A DNA stretch of 64,000 nt from Fasciolopsis buskii (Eukaryota > Platyhelminthes > Trematoda > Plagiorchiida > Fasciolidae), in assembly GCA_008360955.1 (NCBI GenBank), contig LUCM01008980.1, forward strand, positions 186,001-250,000, written 5' to 3'. Both the position numbers and the translations under genes were made by a program. This document shows positions 47,474 to 58,869 of the stretch, piece after piece. The notes below the pieces were generated by a model. It searched no databases, was not told the DNA's origin, and saw only the letters and a program-made list of their open reading frames with translations. Position 1 is the stretch's first letter, and each line of letters starts with the position of its first letter.

Positions 47474-49830
47474 GTAAGATCCAGTCTGGTTCAAAATAAC
47501 ATTTTCGCTTTGATTGAGAAATTTTCAAGTATCTGGTATGACATTTCTCTCGCTTATTTTCATTGTTTAATTGCCAGTCATTCTTTGTATTATAGTACGA
47601 TCCTCGGGACGATTTTCCGAGATAACAATATATTCGATTGAATTGCGCTTCTCCACTAGTTGTCAGTCAACACAGACGGAGTTCTGTGTCGGGTCGGACA
47701 ATTAGTCGATCTATGTTCTATCTCTTCCTGCCTCACTCACTCACGCCCTCAATCAATCACTCACTCACTCTCACTCTCTCTCACACACAAATACATGATG
47801 TTACTGCCAGGATCATCAAGTTTTGTATGTTCGTCTCAGTTATTCTCATCCTATGCATTTGCATACCCTATCTATAAACTGTTTAAAGAATGATTGAAGG
47901 GCCTTTTATTTGTGAGGTGAATGCTCTGTTTATCTGCGGGGTTAGCAGTCAGGCGGATTAAACATTTTCGTAAACTCGATGACCGACAGCGATCAAGTGA
48001 CTTAAACGTCTGTTACCAAAATCACCATTTTCGAATTTCATGCCCGTCGATCACCACGGCGGTACTAGGCAACATGCTGTCACTCGACTCATAGTTGTCA
48101 GTCCCGTTCCCCTGTACGGTGGATCCCAATGGCTACGAGGAATGGCCGTTTCACTACACTCATGCGTGAAATACGTCATAAAGACTAGATCACATCAGTT
48201 CTAGAGTCTAATCAAGTTCATATCCTGCTGCGGTGTACCCCATAAATTTGTTCACTCAATTTCTGATCTACCAACATAACAAAGCTTGGTAAAAGATTTC
48301 ACACAAAAATACTCGTTCAGATTCCACTCACTCTCTTCACGAACACCAAGTCTAATGTGCTTTCTATTCCGTCGCACTTTGCAATTACAAGCAACACGGA
48401 GACACTCGAGATCGAAGTTGTCCCGTCATTTTGTATCTACAGTCATGTTTAGACAACCCCGAATTGCGATGGCGCAACTCAGAGAATGACTGGACTAGTT
48501 ATTCATTGTCATCCCTCTCTAGATAGGTTCGTTCGCAATTTCGTCTCCGAGATGCAGGAAGTGCCATGGAATTACATCCAAAGTCGTTCTTGCATTCCAA
48601 ATACCTGATCAGCCTGATTTCATTGCCATAGTTCTTTCGATAAATCAACATCTAACATCTAACATCATGATTCATTCACGATTTCTTCCATAATTCTGGT
48701 GTAACGATTTTTCCACATGACACGAATGTTCATTGGCCTAGAAGTGGAAGAGTCAGACCACTGTCCCGAATACCCGTAAATAATAAGTTCATTGTATTTC
48801 AGACGACCGGGCACATTTTCTTTCCATTCTGCGTATAGTTCCAATGACGCTCAGAACGAGGCAGATCAAGTCAGAAACGAGAGAAAATCCAGAACAAAAT
48901 ACGGAACTGCTATCTAAAGCTTTATTAGGGGAGCAAATAAAAGAGAACGAAACCCGATCAACTGGTTCGACAGACGTTGAATTTGACAAACCGCAGACCA
49001 CGGTTTTGGTTATGCTGCACTTGGGGATCGGGGTTGGCTTAGTGCGATGGGACAAACTGAGAAACGAATGCACTTGATGTCGTGAACTGTACAAATAATT
49101 TGACAATGGGAAAGCAAACGCGATTTGGGAAATAAGAAATAGGAAATAGTGTTACTCACAAAGATGGGTATTTGTGTGTGCATGTGAAAGTGGGCTTGAT
49201 ACGATGAATTCAAATCAACTAAGAAAAATTATGAAACCAATTGAGAAAGTCCACCTAATCGCTACAATCCGTGAATGTTGCAATTTGTGTTAGGACATAT
49301 TTTGTCAGTTTTTGTTGTCTTCTCTGATCGAGTTTAGATTAGTTTACAATTAGGCCATTGTTTAGCGGTTTTTTGATGGGTAACAATAGTATGAGATTTG
49401 TTAGACCAAGTAATCGGTGTGATTGCGATTGCAAACTGGACGTCAAAACATTTCACCGTTGTCCACATATTGGGTCGTCCCGAAATAAGTGAGCATAGAC
49501 AGACCACCACGTTGTTATACAAACTAAGAACCAGAGATTTCAGTTTATATCACCAATGGATCCAATTTTCATTTCATTTCTATCACTTATAATTGAATTT
49601 GTCCGGCAAAAGATGTGACAGTGCAATGTGTCTTTGTGTGCGTGCACACATGCATCGTAACAGACTTACCAACTTGAATTTTGATATTTTTTGGATTCTA
49701 ACAAGACTGCATTCAGGGTGGTCTAGCATAAAACTGGAATGTGGATTTATCGACTACAATCTACAGACAAGGTGCTGTACGCGTTGGTAACTTAATAAGC
49801 ATGTGCATTGTTATCCATTTTTCCATTCAG
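47474..49830 (+). other. Intron of the VGLL4-like gene (phase 0)
   Basis: Begins GTAAGA and ends with a pyrimidine-rich TTATCCATTTTTCCATTCAG. It holds an ACTC/CACA simple repeat (47741-47788). Between 48789 and 49106 it is open on both strands (77 plus and 105 minus codons), with no recognised domain. No phase-0 symmetric exon could be established there, but an alternative exon is not excluded. Confidence 0.7.
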
Positions 49831-51000
49831 GCGGATATCCAGACAATGGATAGACGAAGTTCTTTGGGTCTAATCATGGGACCAGACCCGTCGTCGGCTA
49901 CCACTTCGACTATTGGATTGCTAACCAATGAGAATCGTTGGGATGCACACAGTTCTTCAACTCGTAGAGAACAACCGAAAATTAGCAAATCTGCCACGGA
50001 ATTAGCAGTGGAAGAACATTTCGAAAAATCCCTGGCTGCATTTAATGCTTCCAAGCGCAACAAAGAATTTTTGCTCGATACACACAAAATCAATTCGAGC
50101 GCATGTACAGCACCTTTGGCCGTTTCGGTGGGTACTCCAACTCAAGATGCAGTATGTTTATCGATCAGTACACCCGGCTCCGCATCTTTCGATCTCTCGA
50201 TGGTTAGATCATACACGCAAAGACCAAATGTTCCTTGCCTGGTGCGTCAGTACGCCCAGGATCACACCAGTCCACAGACTGGATCCATATGCCTTCCCAC
50301 AGTAGATTCACCCTCTTATGCACCCCGAACTGTGACCATCCCCGGACTTGATGAGTGTCAGTCCAGCAATTTCTCCTCAGCTTCTTCGACTTCCCTAAGT
50401 GGCAATAATTCTCTCGGAATGGTAAACAGTCCTGGGGAAAATGGGGCACTTATTCGTCAGCTGCAACCAATGGTCACCAGTTCCGCATCAGTTTCCATTA
50501 CTTCCGTGTCTAATGCGTCTGCCAATAACTCGTTTAAACCCAAAAAGAACTGGTTGGCACAATATGACTGGAGACAGCATGGGCGAGACAGTTCCACTCT
50601 AAGTCTGACGGCTCCCAACGGTCTAGTATCCGACATCATGGACTCGGCTGGCTCCTCACCAGCATCCGTTGGTCCAGAACTAACGGAGGCAAATCAGATA
50701 CATAGCGGTCACCGTTGGTTCATCAATTCAAACCGTCCTCTAGCAAAGTCATCCCGAGGAGATGGCATAATGGAACATGAAGTCTCCGTGCAAACAGTGG
50801 AGAGTATCGGACTCGGTACTGATGATCGACCAGTAACAGATCGAAAAACCCGAAGTTCGGCTGAAATTCAAACGGACACACTGCTAATTCATACGTTATC
50901 GGAAAATCAGGAAACTTCCTCGGACGAGAGTCCCCGAGATTCCCTTACCGAGGCTCCAGCAGAAGGCACAAGACCGAGGAAAATTTTGCTCCTAGAAAAA
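49831..51000 (+). CDS. VGLL4/Tgi-like TEAD cofactor, large exon with second TDU motif
   Basis: 390 complete codons between acceptor TTCCATTCAG|G and donor GAAAAA|GTGAGT, phase 0 at both ends. Residues 60-68 of the exon (VEEHFEKSL, 50008-50034) are a second Tondu motif, nearly identical in its core to VEEHFRRSL of human VGLL4. Two such motifs are the mark of VGLL4/Tgi rather than VGLL1-3. The rest is Ser/Thr/Asn-rich and probably disordered. A conserved-looking island KKNWLAQYDW sits at 238-247. QT motifs lie at residues 2-5 (DIQT), 318-322 (VSVQT) and 345-349 (EIQTD). The ATG at 49846 could start a shorter isoform lacking the first TDU. An ORF reading on past 51000 into the intron is not expected to be translated. 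Confidence 0.88.
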
Positions 51001-51911
51001 GTGAGTGTTATTTGTTTCCAGTGTAATCGGTCGACCCTAGACAAAAAACAATCCAGATTAGGAAGCAGTCTTTTATTTTTTATACTTCAGCCCAAATTAA
51101 GATCAGCCTTAGTGTAGGAATAATCACAAGTATGATTTTGTCAAAGCCAGCTAGGAAAAAGAAGACACGACCATCTTCGGTGCAAGCAGGCAGTGGATAA
51201 GCATATATCAAGTAAACTCAAACTGACGGTCAGCACCAGCCCGCATGTGGTGCCTGGAGTAAGACAGTGCTGAACGCAGTGCTTATGTTAAGTGAGCGGT
51301 TAAAGCAAACGAGAATCAAAAAGAAATCAGTTGTGCTAAATGCAAGAGCTCCGCCCATCAGGAGATTCATCATGTCCCTGTTGATATTTAGTCAATGAGA
51401 TACCTATCCAGCCTGATAAGATCAGTTTCGAGCATTTATTCGTGCCCAACAAAATGATCCATGTGACTAGCTCAAATATGGTTTGATTTTAGAGCCTGAA
51501 TAAGGAAATGACGTTTAACTAAATGCCGGGTACATTGTTTACCGAACTTCTCATAAACCCCTTGCTTTATATGGTAGACGAATAAGTTGACTAGGCACCA
51601 CTAATGCGGTAATATATTCATAGATTTTGACTTCGAAGCCTTGAATGCTGGCTTCGAGAGATTTGATGTCATCTCAAGTCAACTAACTGTTTTAATCATG
51701 AGCTTATAAAAATTAATCTAACGTTCTACATAAGAATGTTTCTCGCAGCTCAGAAACAAATGAACAATGAAGAACGGTAACCATTTGGTTCTAGTTACCT
51801 AAGAACAAATTTATTGAGACCGTACATGGAGTTTCAACGGCAAATTCACAACTTCGCTTTCATTTCCGAGAAGATAATCATCAAAACGTGTTTATTTTCA
51901 ATATCTTTCAG
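51001..51911 (+). other. Second intron of the VGLL4-like gene (phase 0)
   Basis: 911 nt, GTGAGT...TTTCAATATCTTTCAG. No nested feature recognised. Confidence 0.75.
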
Positions 51912-53177
51912 ACCAGAGATGATGGTGCTCTCACCAGATCTCCAATCAATTCGGCACGTTTCGGTGAATGCTCCACTCAGACGGCATATCAGAGTCAGGT
52001 TCAACCTAAGCGATGTGTGAAAACCCTTCGGGGAGATTTGGCTCTATCGTCCATATTTCAAGAACAAGGAGTCCCCGGAGAGGCAGCTGGGATTGGGAAA
52101 AGCAATGCAAACGAACAAATGCTGCAGGATCAAGCGGAATGTATTTCCACAAAACCAATGGAAGAACAGGGGTTGTTAACCCAATATCATTTGAATCATG
52201 GTAACCCCAGTAGTTGCACAAGTTCTGCTGGTCATAGCAACAAATGCTTTTCACATTGGGGTTTATCCAATTCTTGTTCTCCTTCGCCAGCTCACCAAGA
52301 TGGCTCCGCTACATCGGCAGTGACGCCAGTTTCTGGAACTACTTCTGGTTTTTTCACGGGATCCACTTACAGTTTAGATTCTTCCCTAGGAACGGCTCAC
52401 GCCATACCCTTTGATGCCAGAGAGGTAGATAGTGGGATTGACCTGAAATCGGTTTCTGAGGAAAGAAGTTTTCTTCCTGATCACGAAGCTCTTCCCGATT
52501 CCGATGAATTAAGCGGAAGTTCTCATCCGACCGATTTACCTGGTTGTGCATGGGGGATGCGCAAACGTGCTTCCTCAGAAGCCAGCCCTTGGTCTACACT
52601 CAAACGTTCCCGATCTGTTTTAGCATCTCCACTGTCAGGTCGTGTGAACTGTGCCTCTTGTTCTTCATCGTCTGCCGAATTACTTCTGGAGGGCCACAAT
52701 GACGATACGGTGAGCTCAGCGAAGAACTCTCGCCTTCGACGTTTGGACGGTGGATCTATTTGCCGCTGTTGTGAGGGTCAAAATCGCTCTTTAACACCGG
52801 AGTTAAATGGTTCGTGTGCGTTCCTTGGAAGGGATAGGATATCGTCCCAGGCAAGACCGATTTCCGAACCGAATGACGATAGCCTCCAGGATGGAGGCAA
52901 CAAACATCGCATTTGTGACAGCATTGATAATGATGGCGATGATGATGACAACAATCGAGTTGTGGATGGTCAAGGCAGAAGGGTACTCAATGCAATGCCT
53001 CAGACACACCCGATGCACAAATCTCTTACGAGTTGTAATCAAAAATCGTCCAGCGAACCCTTCTGTCCTACTCAAAAACACTCAGGAAATAAGAGTATAG
53101 GTCGATCTTTATCAGACGCAGCTGTTATACCCATCTTGCACTTGGCCAAAGAAAAGGATGTTTTTGTACTGCGATGA
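51912..53177 (+). CDS. VGLL4/Tgi-like TEAD cofactor, C-terminal exon
   Basis: Starts after acceptor CAATATCTTTCAG in phase 0 and encodes 421 residues (TRDDGALTRSP... to ...KEKDVFVLR) before TGA 53175-53177. It is rich in Ser, Gly, Asn and Asp, without a globular domain that I recognise. Visible short motifs by exon residue: STQT (21-24), an LC8-type sequence; DSGIDLKS (173-180), resembling a beta-TrCP degron; RKRASSE (217-223) and KRSRS (231-235), basophilic kinase, 14-3-3 or nuclear-localisation candidates; an acidic run DNDGDDDD (from about 339); and GRSLSDAA near the C-terminus. With the two upstream exons the protein is at least 845 aa, about three times human VGLL4. The C-terminal extension is fluke-specific as far as I can tell. 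Confidence 0.85.
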   Translation, partial: TRDDGALTRSPINSARFGECSTQTAYQSQVQPKRCVKTLRGDLALSSIFQEQGVPGEAAGIGKSNANEQMLQDQAECISTKPMEEQGLLTQYHLNHGNPSSCTSSAGHSNKCFSHWGLSNSCSPSPAHQDGSATSAVTPVSGTTSGFFTGSTYSLDSSLGTAHAIPFDAREVDSGIDLKSVSEERSFLPDHEALPDSDELSGSSHPTDLPGCAWGMRKRASSEASPWSTLKRSRSVLASPLSGRVNCASCSSSSAELLLEGHNDDTVSSAKNSRLRRLDGGSICRCCEGQNRSLTPELNGSCAFLGRDRISSQARPISEPNDDSLQDGGNKHRICDSIDNDGDDDDNNRVVDGQGRRVLNAMPQTHPMHKSLTSCNQKSSSEPFCPTQKHSGNKSIGRSLSDAAVIPILHLAKEKDVFVLR

Positions 53178-53254
53178 AATTTCAGGTGGACTCCGGTTTT
53201 GGGCATGTAAAGATGACTTGTTTTTCTTGACTTCTATGTAAAAATTTCTCACTT

Positions 53255-53260
53255 ATTAAA
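53255..53260 (+). terminator. ATTAAA poly(A) signal candidate
   Basis: The common variant ATTAAA, 77 nt after the stop codon, followed by a GT/T-rich stretch (TACTTTTGTGATTTTGC). It is plausible as the 3' end of the VGLL4-like transcript. A longer 3' UTR into the T-rich sequence to about 54.3 kb is equally possible. Confidence 0.45.
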
Positions 53261-55611
53261 TACTTTTGTGATTTTGCACACTTTTGACGATATGAACATA
53301 TATTCAGCTGAGCATTAGGTGTTACTTATTCTCGCAAACGACACATGCTAACCGGCCAACTGTCATGAATCGTCACAAAGCACAGGATTGCAAATGTGAA
53401 CAACCGAAAACCTCCAAAACTAAAGGTCAAACAAGATTTTTTTGCGGTTGAGAACACATCAGAGTTTTCAAATACTACCCCGATTTCGTAGTCAACTTTT
53501 ACGACAGATTGTGAAAATATTTCATTTTTCGTCCCCTACTTTCGTCTGTAACTTTGCCGTCGACCCGATCACTTGGGTTTTGGTTTTACTCCCATCTAAC
53601 CGGTTTTCGTATTCGTTGATGGGGTAACAATGAAAGTTATTTGTGATTTTCCATCCTTTGCAGATCGTGTGTCTGTTTTTGTAGCTAACTTTTCTGTGAA
53701 TTGGACTTGGTGTTTTTCTAATCCGACACTTTCAATGGAAGCTTTCCACAACTTTAAGCTTTGGCTAAAAGGGTTAAACGATATGAGTTCCTGTACAAAC
53801 TTTCCACAAATCCCTGTCCTCTATTAAGTTTACATCCAATCTTTTCATGCACGTCTTGTTCTTCAACAAAGCCAAGCGCGAATGCTCACATTTGTCTAAT
53901 TTTATATCGTCAATTTGCTTGGCAATCGCGAATAACTTCATGGAAAAATCTCACAACATGTATCCAGAATTGACATTTTTCACAGCTTTTTTTTCACATA
54001 ACAAATCTCGGCTTTTTCCGAACTATCTTTCATTTCTGATTGTGGTTCTTTTGGTTTGTTCTCCCTCTTCTCTCCGCCTCGCATGTTGGATTCTTTTTTT
54101 TTCTTTCACCGAATTAGGACAGGCGCCTCTTAGGCGCACAACACCTCATTTCCCGGCGGAGAACAAGAAAAAAAATCAAGGAAAATTCGTTTACATTCAT
54201 TGTCGATTTCCGTTTCCTACCGCTGCACGATTGGTCTTATTATCAAACGTATATACATTTAAATTTGATTACTGCTTATTGTACAGGCCACTCCCGAATT
54301 GATTTGTACAGAGTTTTATATCAATGATAGCTATTCACTTGTTCTTACCGATACAAATATATGCATACAAATACACACATACAGACAAATTTATTAGAAT
54401 ATACAAAATTATAGAGAATAAACCTTCCCCGAAAATTTATCGAATAAAAATAATCTTGGTCGACTTGGTGCAAGAACTGATTCTTTCCGAAACCTGTCTC
54501 ACGATCATCGCCAAGTGTACTTTTCTCTTAGGGCCAATACGAGTAAATCAAAAAATCGGCACACAATTTGCCTTCCGAACTTTGGGAAAAATCATTCTAT
54601 GCAGAAATTCCAAATAATTTGTAATTGCCGGAAAACGGGAAAAATGACATAGGTCACAACTAATTAGTAGCTTGGTGAAGACCAGAAGTTAAGTAGAGCG
54701 AGAACCATGTTGAGGTGAATTTTGCCAGTTAGCGTGAATTTCTTCGCGCATTTCTGTTTCTTCTGGTCCTCGGGATCCGTGTGCAGATTTGACATTCACA
54801 CAAAATGTTAAAATTGCACCCCAAGTACACAGTCAGTGGCAAATTTCTAGACTGCAAACAATGAATTACGTGGGAACTGAAAACCCGGTATGAAGTCACA
54901 TTTTTTTCTGTAAACATCTCGTACTAGTCAGTCACATCCGATCTAACTTTACGGGATTTTAGACTGGAGATGGAAGTTCATCCAGAGGTCATGTACCCCA
55001 GTCAAACTTAACTACGCACAGGTCATCAAAACAAGTGCACCAAAATCTTAGCGCTAATTCCATTCAAGGCAATGATAACAATAATTTATGGGACGCATAA
55101 AAAGCTGATCATATTAATTTAAGATTGGTGTAAGCTGTATCGTTACTGAGCACATGAGAGCCAACTATTCCGGGTCACATGAATTTGCATCCGGAGATTT
55201 TTGTCTATACTATGCAGAGTATTTTTCGAGCAACAAGTCAAATTTCACTTCACGAATTCCAAATGTATATTGATAATGAGTGTTTAGCAGACGAATATAT
55301 GGCACGGGAAACTGAATGTCATGGATAATGGGTGATGAAAATAAAAACAGAACACTATGAGCAGTAATTTAACCATTAAAAGTATGCCCACCGCGTAAGT
55401 GCTCCGATCGATTTTTTCGCGTATGAGTCCCATGCCATTTGTCAATAGTGACCGTGAATTCGACTTGCCGAGTGCAAATTGATGCATGGATGATTCTAGC
55501 TAATAGCTAGGTAATCACGATGAATTACACTCCGACGGGTGGCGTTAGCTTGTGTATCTTCGATGGGTAACGAATGACATTTAGTTGGAATGTCCGAACA
55601 AGCCCTGAGGT
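53261..55611. other. T-rich 3' flank and non-coding stretch
   Basis: T-rich sequence on the plus strand gives long hydrophobic frames, notably a 151-codon one at 53847-54302. These are expected from composition and have no recognisable domain. Part may be 3' UTR of the preceding gene. Confidence 0.45.
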
Positions 55612-55678
55612 GGCCGCGTAGTTCAGTCGGTAGAACACACAATACAAATGTTTTGACTGAATCCCCCTCGTAAGTTTT
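55612..55678 (+). repeat. tRNA-like element, degenerate
   Basis: GTGGCCGCGTAGTTCAGTCG then GTAGAACAC resembles the 5' half and box A of a tRNA. The expected box B is reduced to GACTGAATCCCCC. It is probably the head of a decayed SINE, not a functional tRNA. Confidence 0.45.
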
Positions 55679-55865
55679 TTTCATATTTGAGCGGTTCTTT
55701 TTATTTTTCTAATCTGCTGACTTTTTGGTTTGTTGAAATAACTAAATCAAAAATATTGTACACTGTGGATCACATCCAAACCAGTGAAAAGTCATCACAT
55801 CTTAATGGTCTAGGTAGTAATGTTTTCCAGAGAAATATGATAAACATTCTCAAGGACTTTAAACT

Positions 55866-56140
55866 TTAATTTTAGCGTTTAGATCGTAAACGTTTCATCA
55901 CTGGCCAAAGTTGCATCATCAGTTCGTTGGTGGTAACCTCTCAGCTCATTTGTCTTTATGGTAGTGTTGACATAGATTTGACCTTGACCCCACACTAAGC
56001 CAACTTAGAAGGTTTCAGATTTGAATCAGCAATGTAATTACTTTAGCACTACCACTTAAAGTACCAGTGAATAGAGAGGTCATTGCCTATACACTGATGA
56101 TGTCACTTCGGCTGGCGATAAAACGTTTGTAAAGCAAACA
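55866..56140. repeat. Inverted-repeat pair of a dispersed element
   Basis: 55872-55925 (CGTTTAGATCGTAAACG, TTTCATCACTGGCC, GCATCATCAG) is a diverged inverted copy of 56090-56140 (CTGATGATGTCACTTCGGC, GGCGATAAAACGTTTG). About 165 bp of unrelated sequence lies between. A third copy of the same end occurs at 36026-36080. This suggests a non-autonomous element with inverted ends, or two head-to-head fragments. Confidence 0.5.
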
Positions 56141-56899
56141 CCAAGATCAACACTCACAAAAATTTGAAAATTGTCAAGATGAACTGCAAATCACACCACT
56201 AACCAAAACTCCTTTTGGCTCATAGTGACCTATTTCCATTTAAGGAGGGAAGATCTGTGACAAGGAATTTGTCGGAATATTCATTCCATCAAAAGATGTG
56301 TACGTGATATCTCATAGACCGTTGAGTGGCCGTTTGGATTGCGTAGCGGCTGTGACATTCGACCCTCACTCGTTCACTCGTAGATAGCTGTACGATGCTT
56401 CCAAAGTATCCAGCATTGGGTTCGGTATACATGTCGCACAACGAATTATTTTGATAGACATATCACTTGTCATTCCACTTATTTCTTGCGCTTCATTATA
56501 TTTTATTCTCTTAAAGTTTATAAAGCATGAACGTTGCGAAATTAGCACATTATATTCGCCTTTCTGGATTGAGGGAACTCGAAACACACTCTCCTTTATT
56601 AGTTAGGAATCATCTACGTTTTCGGATCAAGAGGTTGATTTCGGAACAGTTAACACATTTCAAGTTGGACAATATTTATAGACATCAATTCTAAATTTAT
56701 TTCTTTATTCCTATTTCATATAAGCAAATTGTTTCGGTCGTTCAGACAATTCTATCTTTTTCAACTTGCACGTAGAGTCATTCGCGCTATTGTTTTACCT
56801 TTTGTCATGAATTATTACACCGACTGGAAAGCCGATACCGTTCAATTCAGTTTTTTTCAATCATTCATTCATCCTGCCCTAATGTGCTGTAGCTGGGAA
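56141..56899. other. Non-coding spacer
   Basis: No gene seen. GAGTGGCCGTTTGGATTGCG near 56323-56342 resembles a SINE head. Confidence 0.4.
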
Positions 56900-57330
56900 T
56901 GTTAGTTGGCTGAACCAAATAATGAAAAGAAAAACGAGAGACCACAGACACAGAATGACCACATGGATATGGAAATAATTTGACTAAACCAGCGCGACTG
57001 AATGCCACATTCGGCCGTATTGACTAAAGTCTTCACTGATCGTTCTGGGGGATCTGAAGGACTCTCACTCGGCAACCTAACTCGACCTACTAGAAACAGG
57101 CCACTGGTTAAGGATTTTCGTATCATTCCGCCAAGACATGAACTGATCGTCTTGGTCTTTTCTTCCAATCATTACCGGCTTTGGAGAATGGCGTGTGCGA
57201 AAGAAATAGATCTGAGAGCATGCGTTGAATCTGTACCGACCATTTCGATCTTTTGAAATCCACATCATTCGGTCATATGGCAAGGCTTTCCCATCTGGCT
57301 GTGCTATTCTCTGACTTAGCATTTTTTGCA
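56900..57330 (-). mobile_element. RTE-like LINE 3' end fragment
   Basis: On the minus strand the translation (frame shifts within) runs GKALPYDRMMWIS, then DQFMSWRND/CLGGMIRKSLTSG, LVGRVRLPSESPSDPPERS and KTLVNTAECGIQSRW. This is the typical C-terminal end of the same LINE family as 24.0-26.66 kb (consensus in memory: LTSGL..VGRVRLPGW.PRDPP..WLETL.DMA..R.QW). It is 5' truncated, as usual for LINE insertions. Confidence 0.75.
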
Positions 57331-57666
57331 CTATTTCCTAGATATTTTCTCACATGGTTTTTGTTGAAGTAATTCGGAATGATGCCAATTGTTATGGTAT
57401 ATTGGTTCATTTTTAAAGTTATTGCACTTCATCGCACAAAATCAGGCCATATGAAAATTTCTAGACAAGGTAACAAATAGGCTCAATCAAATCTCGACAA
57501 TGAAAAATAGGATGACAAATGAGCATCGTGTGTGCCGGGCATTTGGTGTAAGATATGCCGCCGGTAACTCGTTGCTTCAAGAAATACACTTTCGTTGTTG
57601 GACTAAAACGATCAGATCACAGGAATCCCAACGAAGAAAGAATAAAAACCTGTCAAAGTTATCATA
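57331..57666. other. Non-coding spacer
   Basis: No feature recognised. Confidence 0.4.
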
Positions 57667-58330
57667 ATGCTGGAGTCTTGGTTGTTCAGTGCTTTAGCAG
57701 GAGAAATTGCACTTACTGATGAGATTCATGTCCTCCCAGCCGATCGCCCTACGATGCTTCAGTATCATGGCAGTGGAGTAAGCTACGTGAAAACAAGTTG
57801 GAGTAACGTGGTCAACTTAGTTTGCGAATATGCGACTGAATGGAAGAACTATCATTTCAACGGATGCAGTCCATAGTTTCTTGGTGAATTTCGGCTCTCG
57901 GTAAAATTTACTTAGCTCAAATATAATGGCAACAGTGGTCAGAGCATTTTATGATCTTAAACTTTCGATAATATCAGACCCTACTGATTCTCTCCATACA
58001 TTTGGTGGTGATTTCAGTAGATTTAACGTAACTACTCTCACAAAACTCGGTCTCGAAAATTTAACAGGTTTTCCCATCAGAAATGACGATTGCTTAGATT
58101 TTGTTGTTACAAACAAGGCAGGATTACTCACTAGAATCTTATTGGAATCGTTGGGAGCGTGAATGGATGATAAGTCCATTTAAGAATCACTTGGTGATTC
58201 GTGGGAAGATTTTCGTTGGTCAAGTAAGGCTAACCTTCAGAAAGGGGACACAAGACCCGAAAATATTGGTTCTTCTTCTCAATATTATGTTTCGCATACG
58301 AAGGGAGAGCTTCGGGATGCATGCTTGATG
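57667..58330 (+). mobile_element. Fragment of a second LINE type, endonuclease region
   Basis: LESWLFSALAGEIALTDEIH then LPADRPT and GSGVSYVKTSW (57670-57810) resemble the TETWL...ADRP...GGGV segment of an apurinic-like endonuclease. After a broken stretch comes FGGDFSRFNVTTLTKLGLEN then LTGFPIRNDDCLDFVVTNKAG (57995-58125), matching the GDFN...FPTR...LD.V.TN block. The SDH box expected next is degraded (ESLGA). Spacing and wording are those of CR1/Jockey-like LINEs, unlike the RTE copies in this window. No reverse transcriptase could be read downstream. Confidence 0.6.
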
Positions 58331-58869
58331 AGCGACAATAACCGCGAAACCGGTCGTATGCTTCCGGGGAAATTTTGTTCATCCATCCATATGTGAAATA
58401 TGCTACTGAGAAGGAAAGCAGGATTACGTTTCGTCAGATCACCACATTCTGAATTTGTACACGATCACACGTAACTTTTGGATGTGAGCATTCTGAACCT
58501 GTGTTAATTTTCATAATTCAGAAGACATTAAATAATACTGCGAACCGGTTCCCGGCCTGATCCCTAGATTTCGATTCATCCAAATATCATGAAGCGTTAA
58601 TGTCATTATTATCCAGGAAATCAAACCAACAGTCTTTTTCGCCCCGTGAACAGCGACTACATTGCCTCATCGTGTGCAGTTGAATAACAAAGTTTAAATT
58701 TCCCACAAAGTATTTTAGTCTATGCACGTTAATAAATCATTTCGGCAAGTTAAAAAACTGTTGTTTTTCTGCGTAAGGCCAAATTTTCATCCGTGCACAT
58801 CATCAATTGTATTGTTCTTTATTTGCAACAAATATTATTATCACGAAATGTTGTTGTTTTGTTTGCTAC
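58331..58869. other. Non-coding spacer
   Basis: No feature recognised. It may contain unreadable remains of the LINE upstream. Confidence 0.4.

Noticed and set aside
51001..51117. Read-through C-terminus after the large VGLL4-like exon
   Set aside because: A strong donor GTGAGT at 51001 and an in-phase acceptor at 51911 make this intron; the 39 extra codons look random.
53847..54302. 151-codon open frame downstream of the VGLL4-like gene
   Set aside because: It lies in T-rich plus-strand sequence, which yields hydrophobic stop-poor frames by composition. No domain, splice context or start context supports it.
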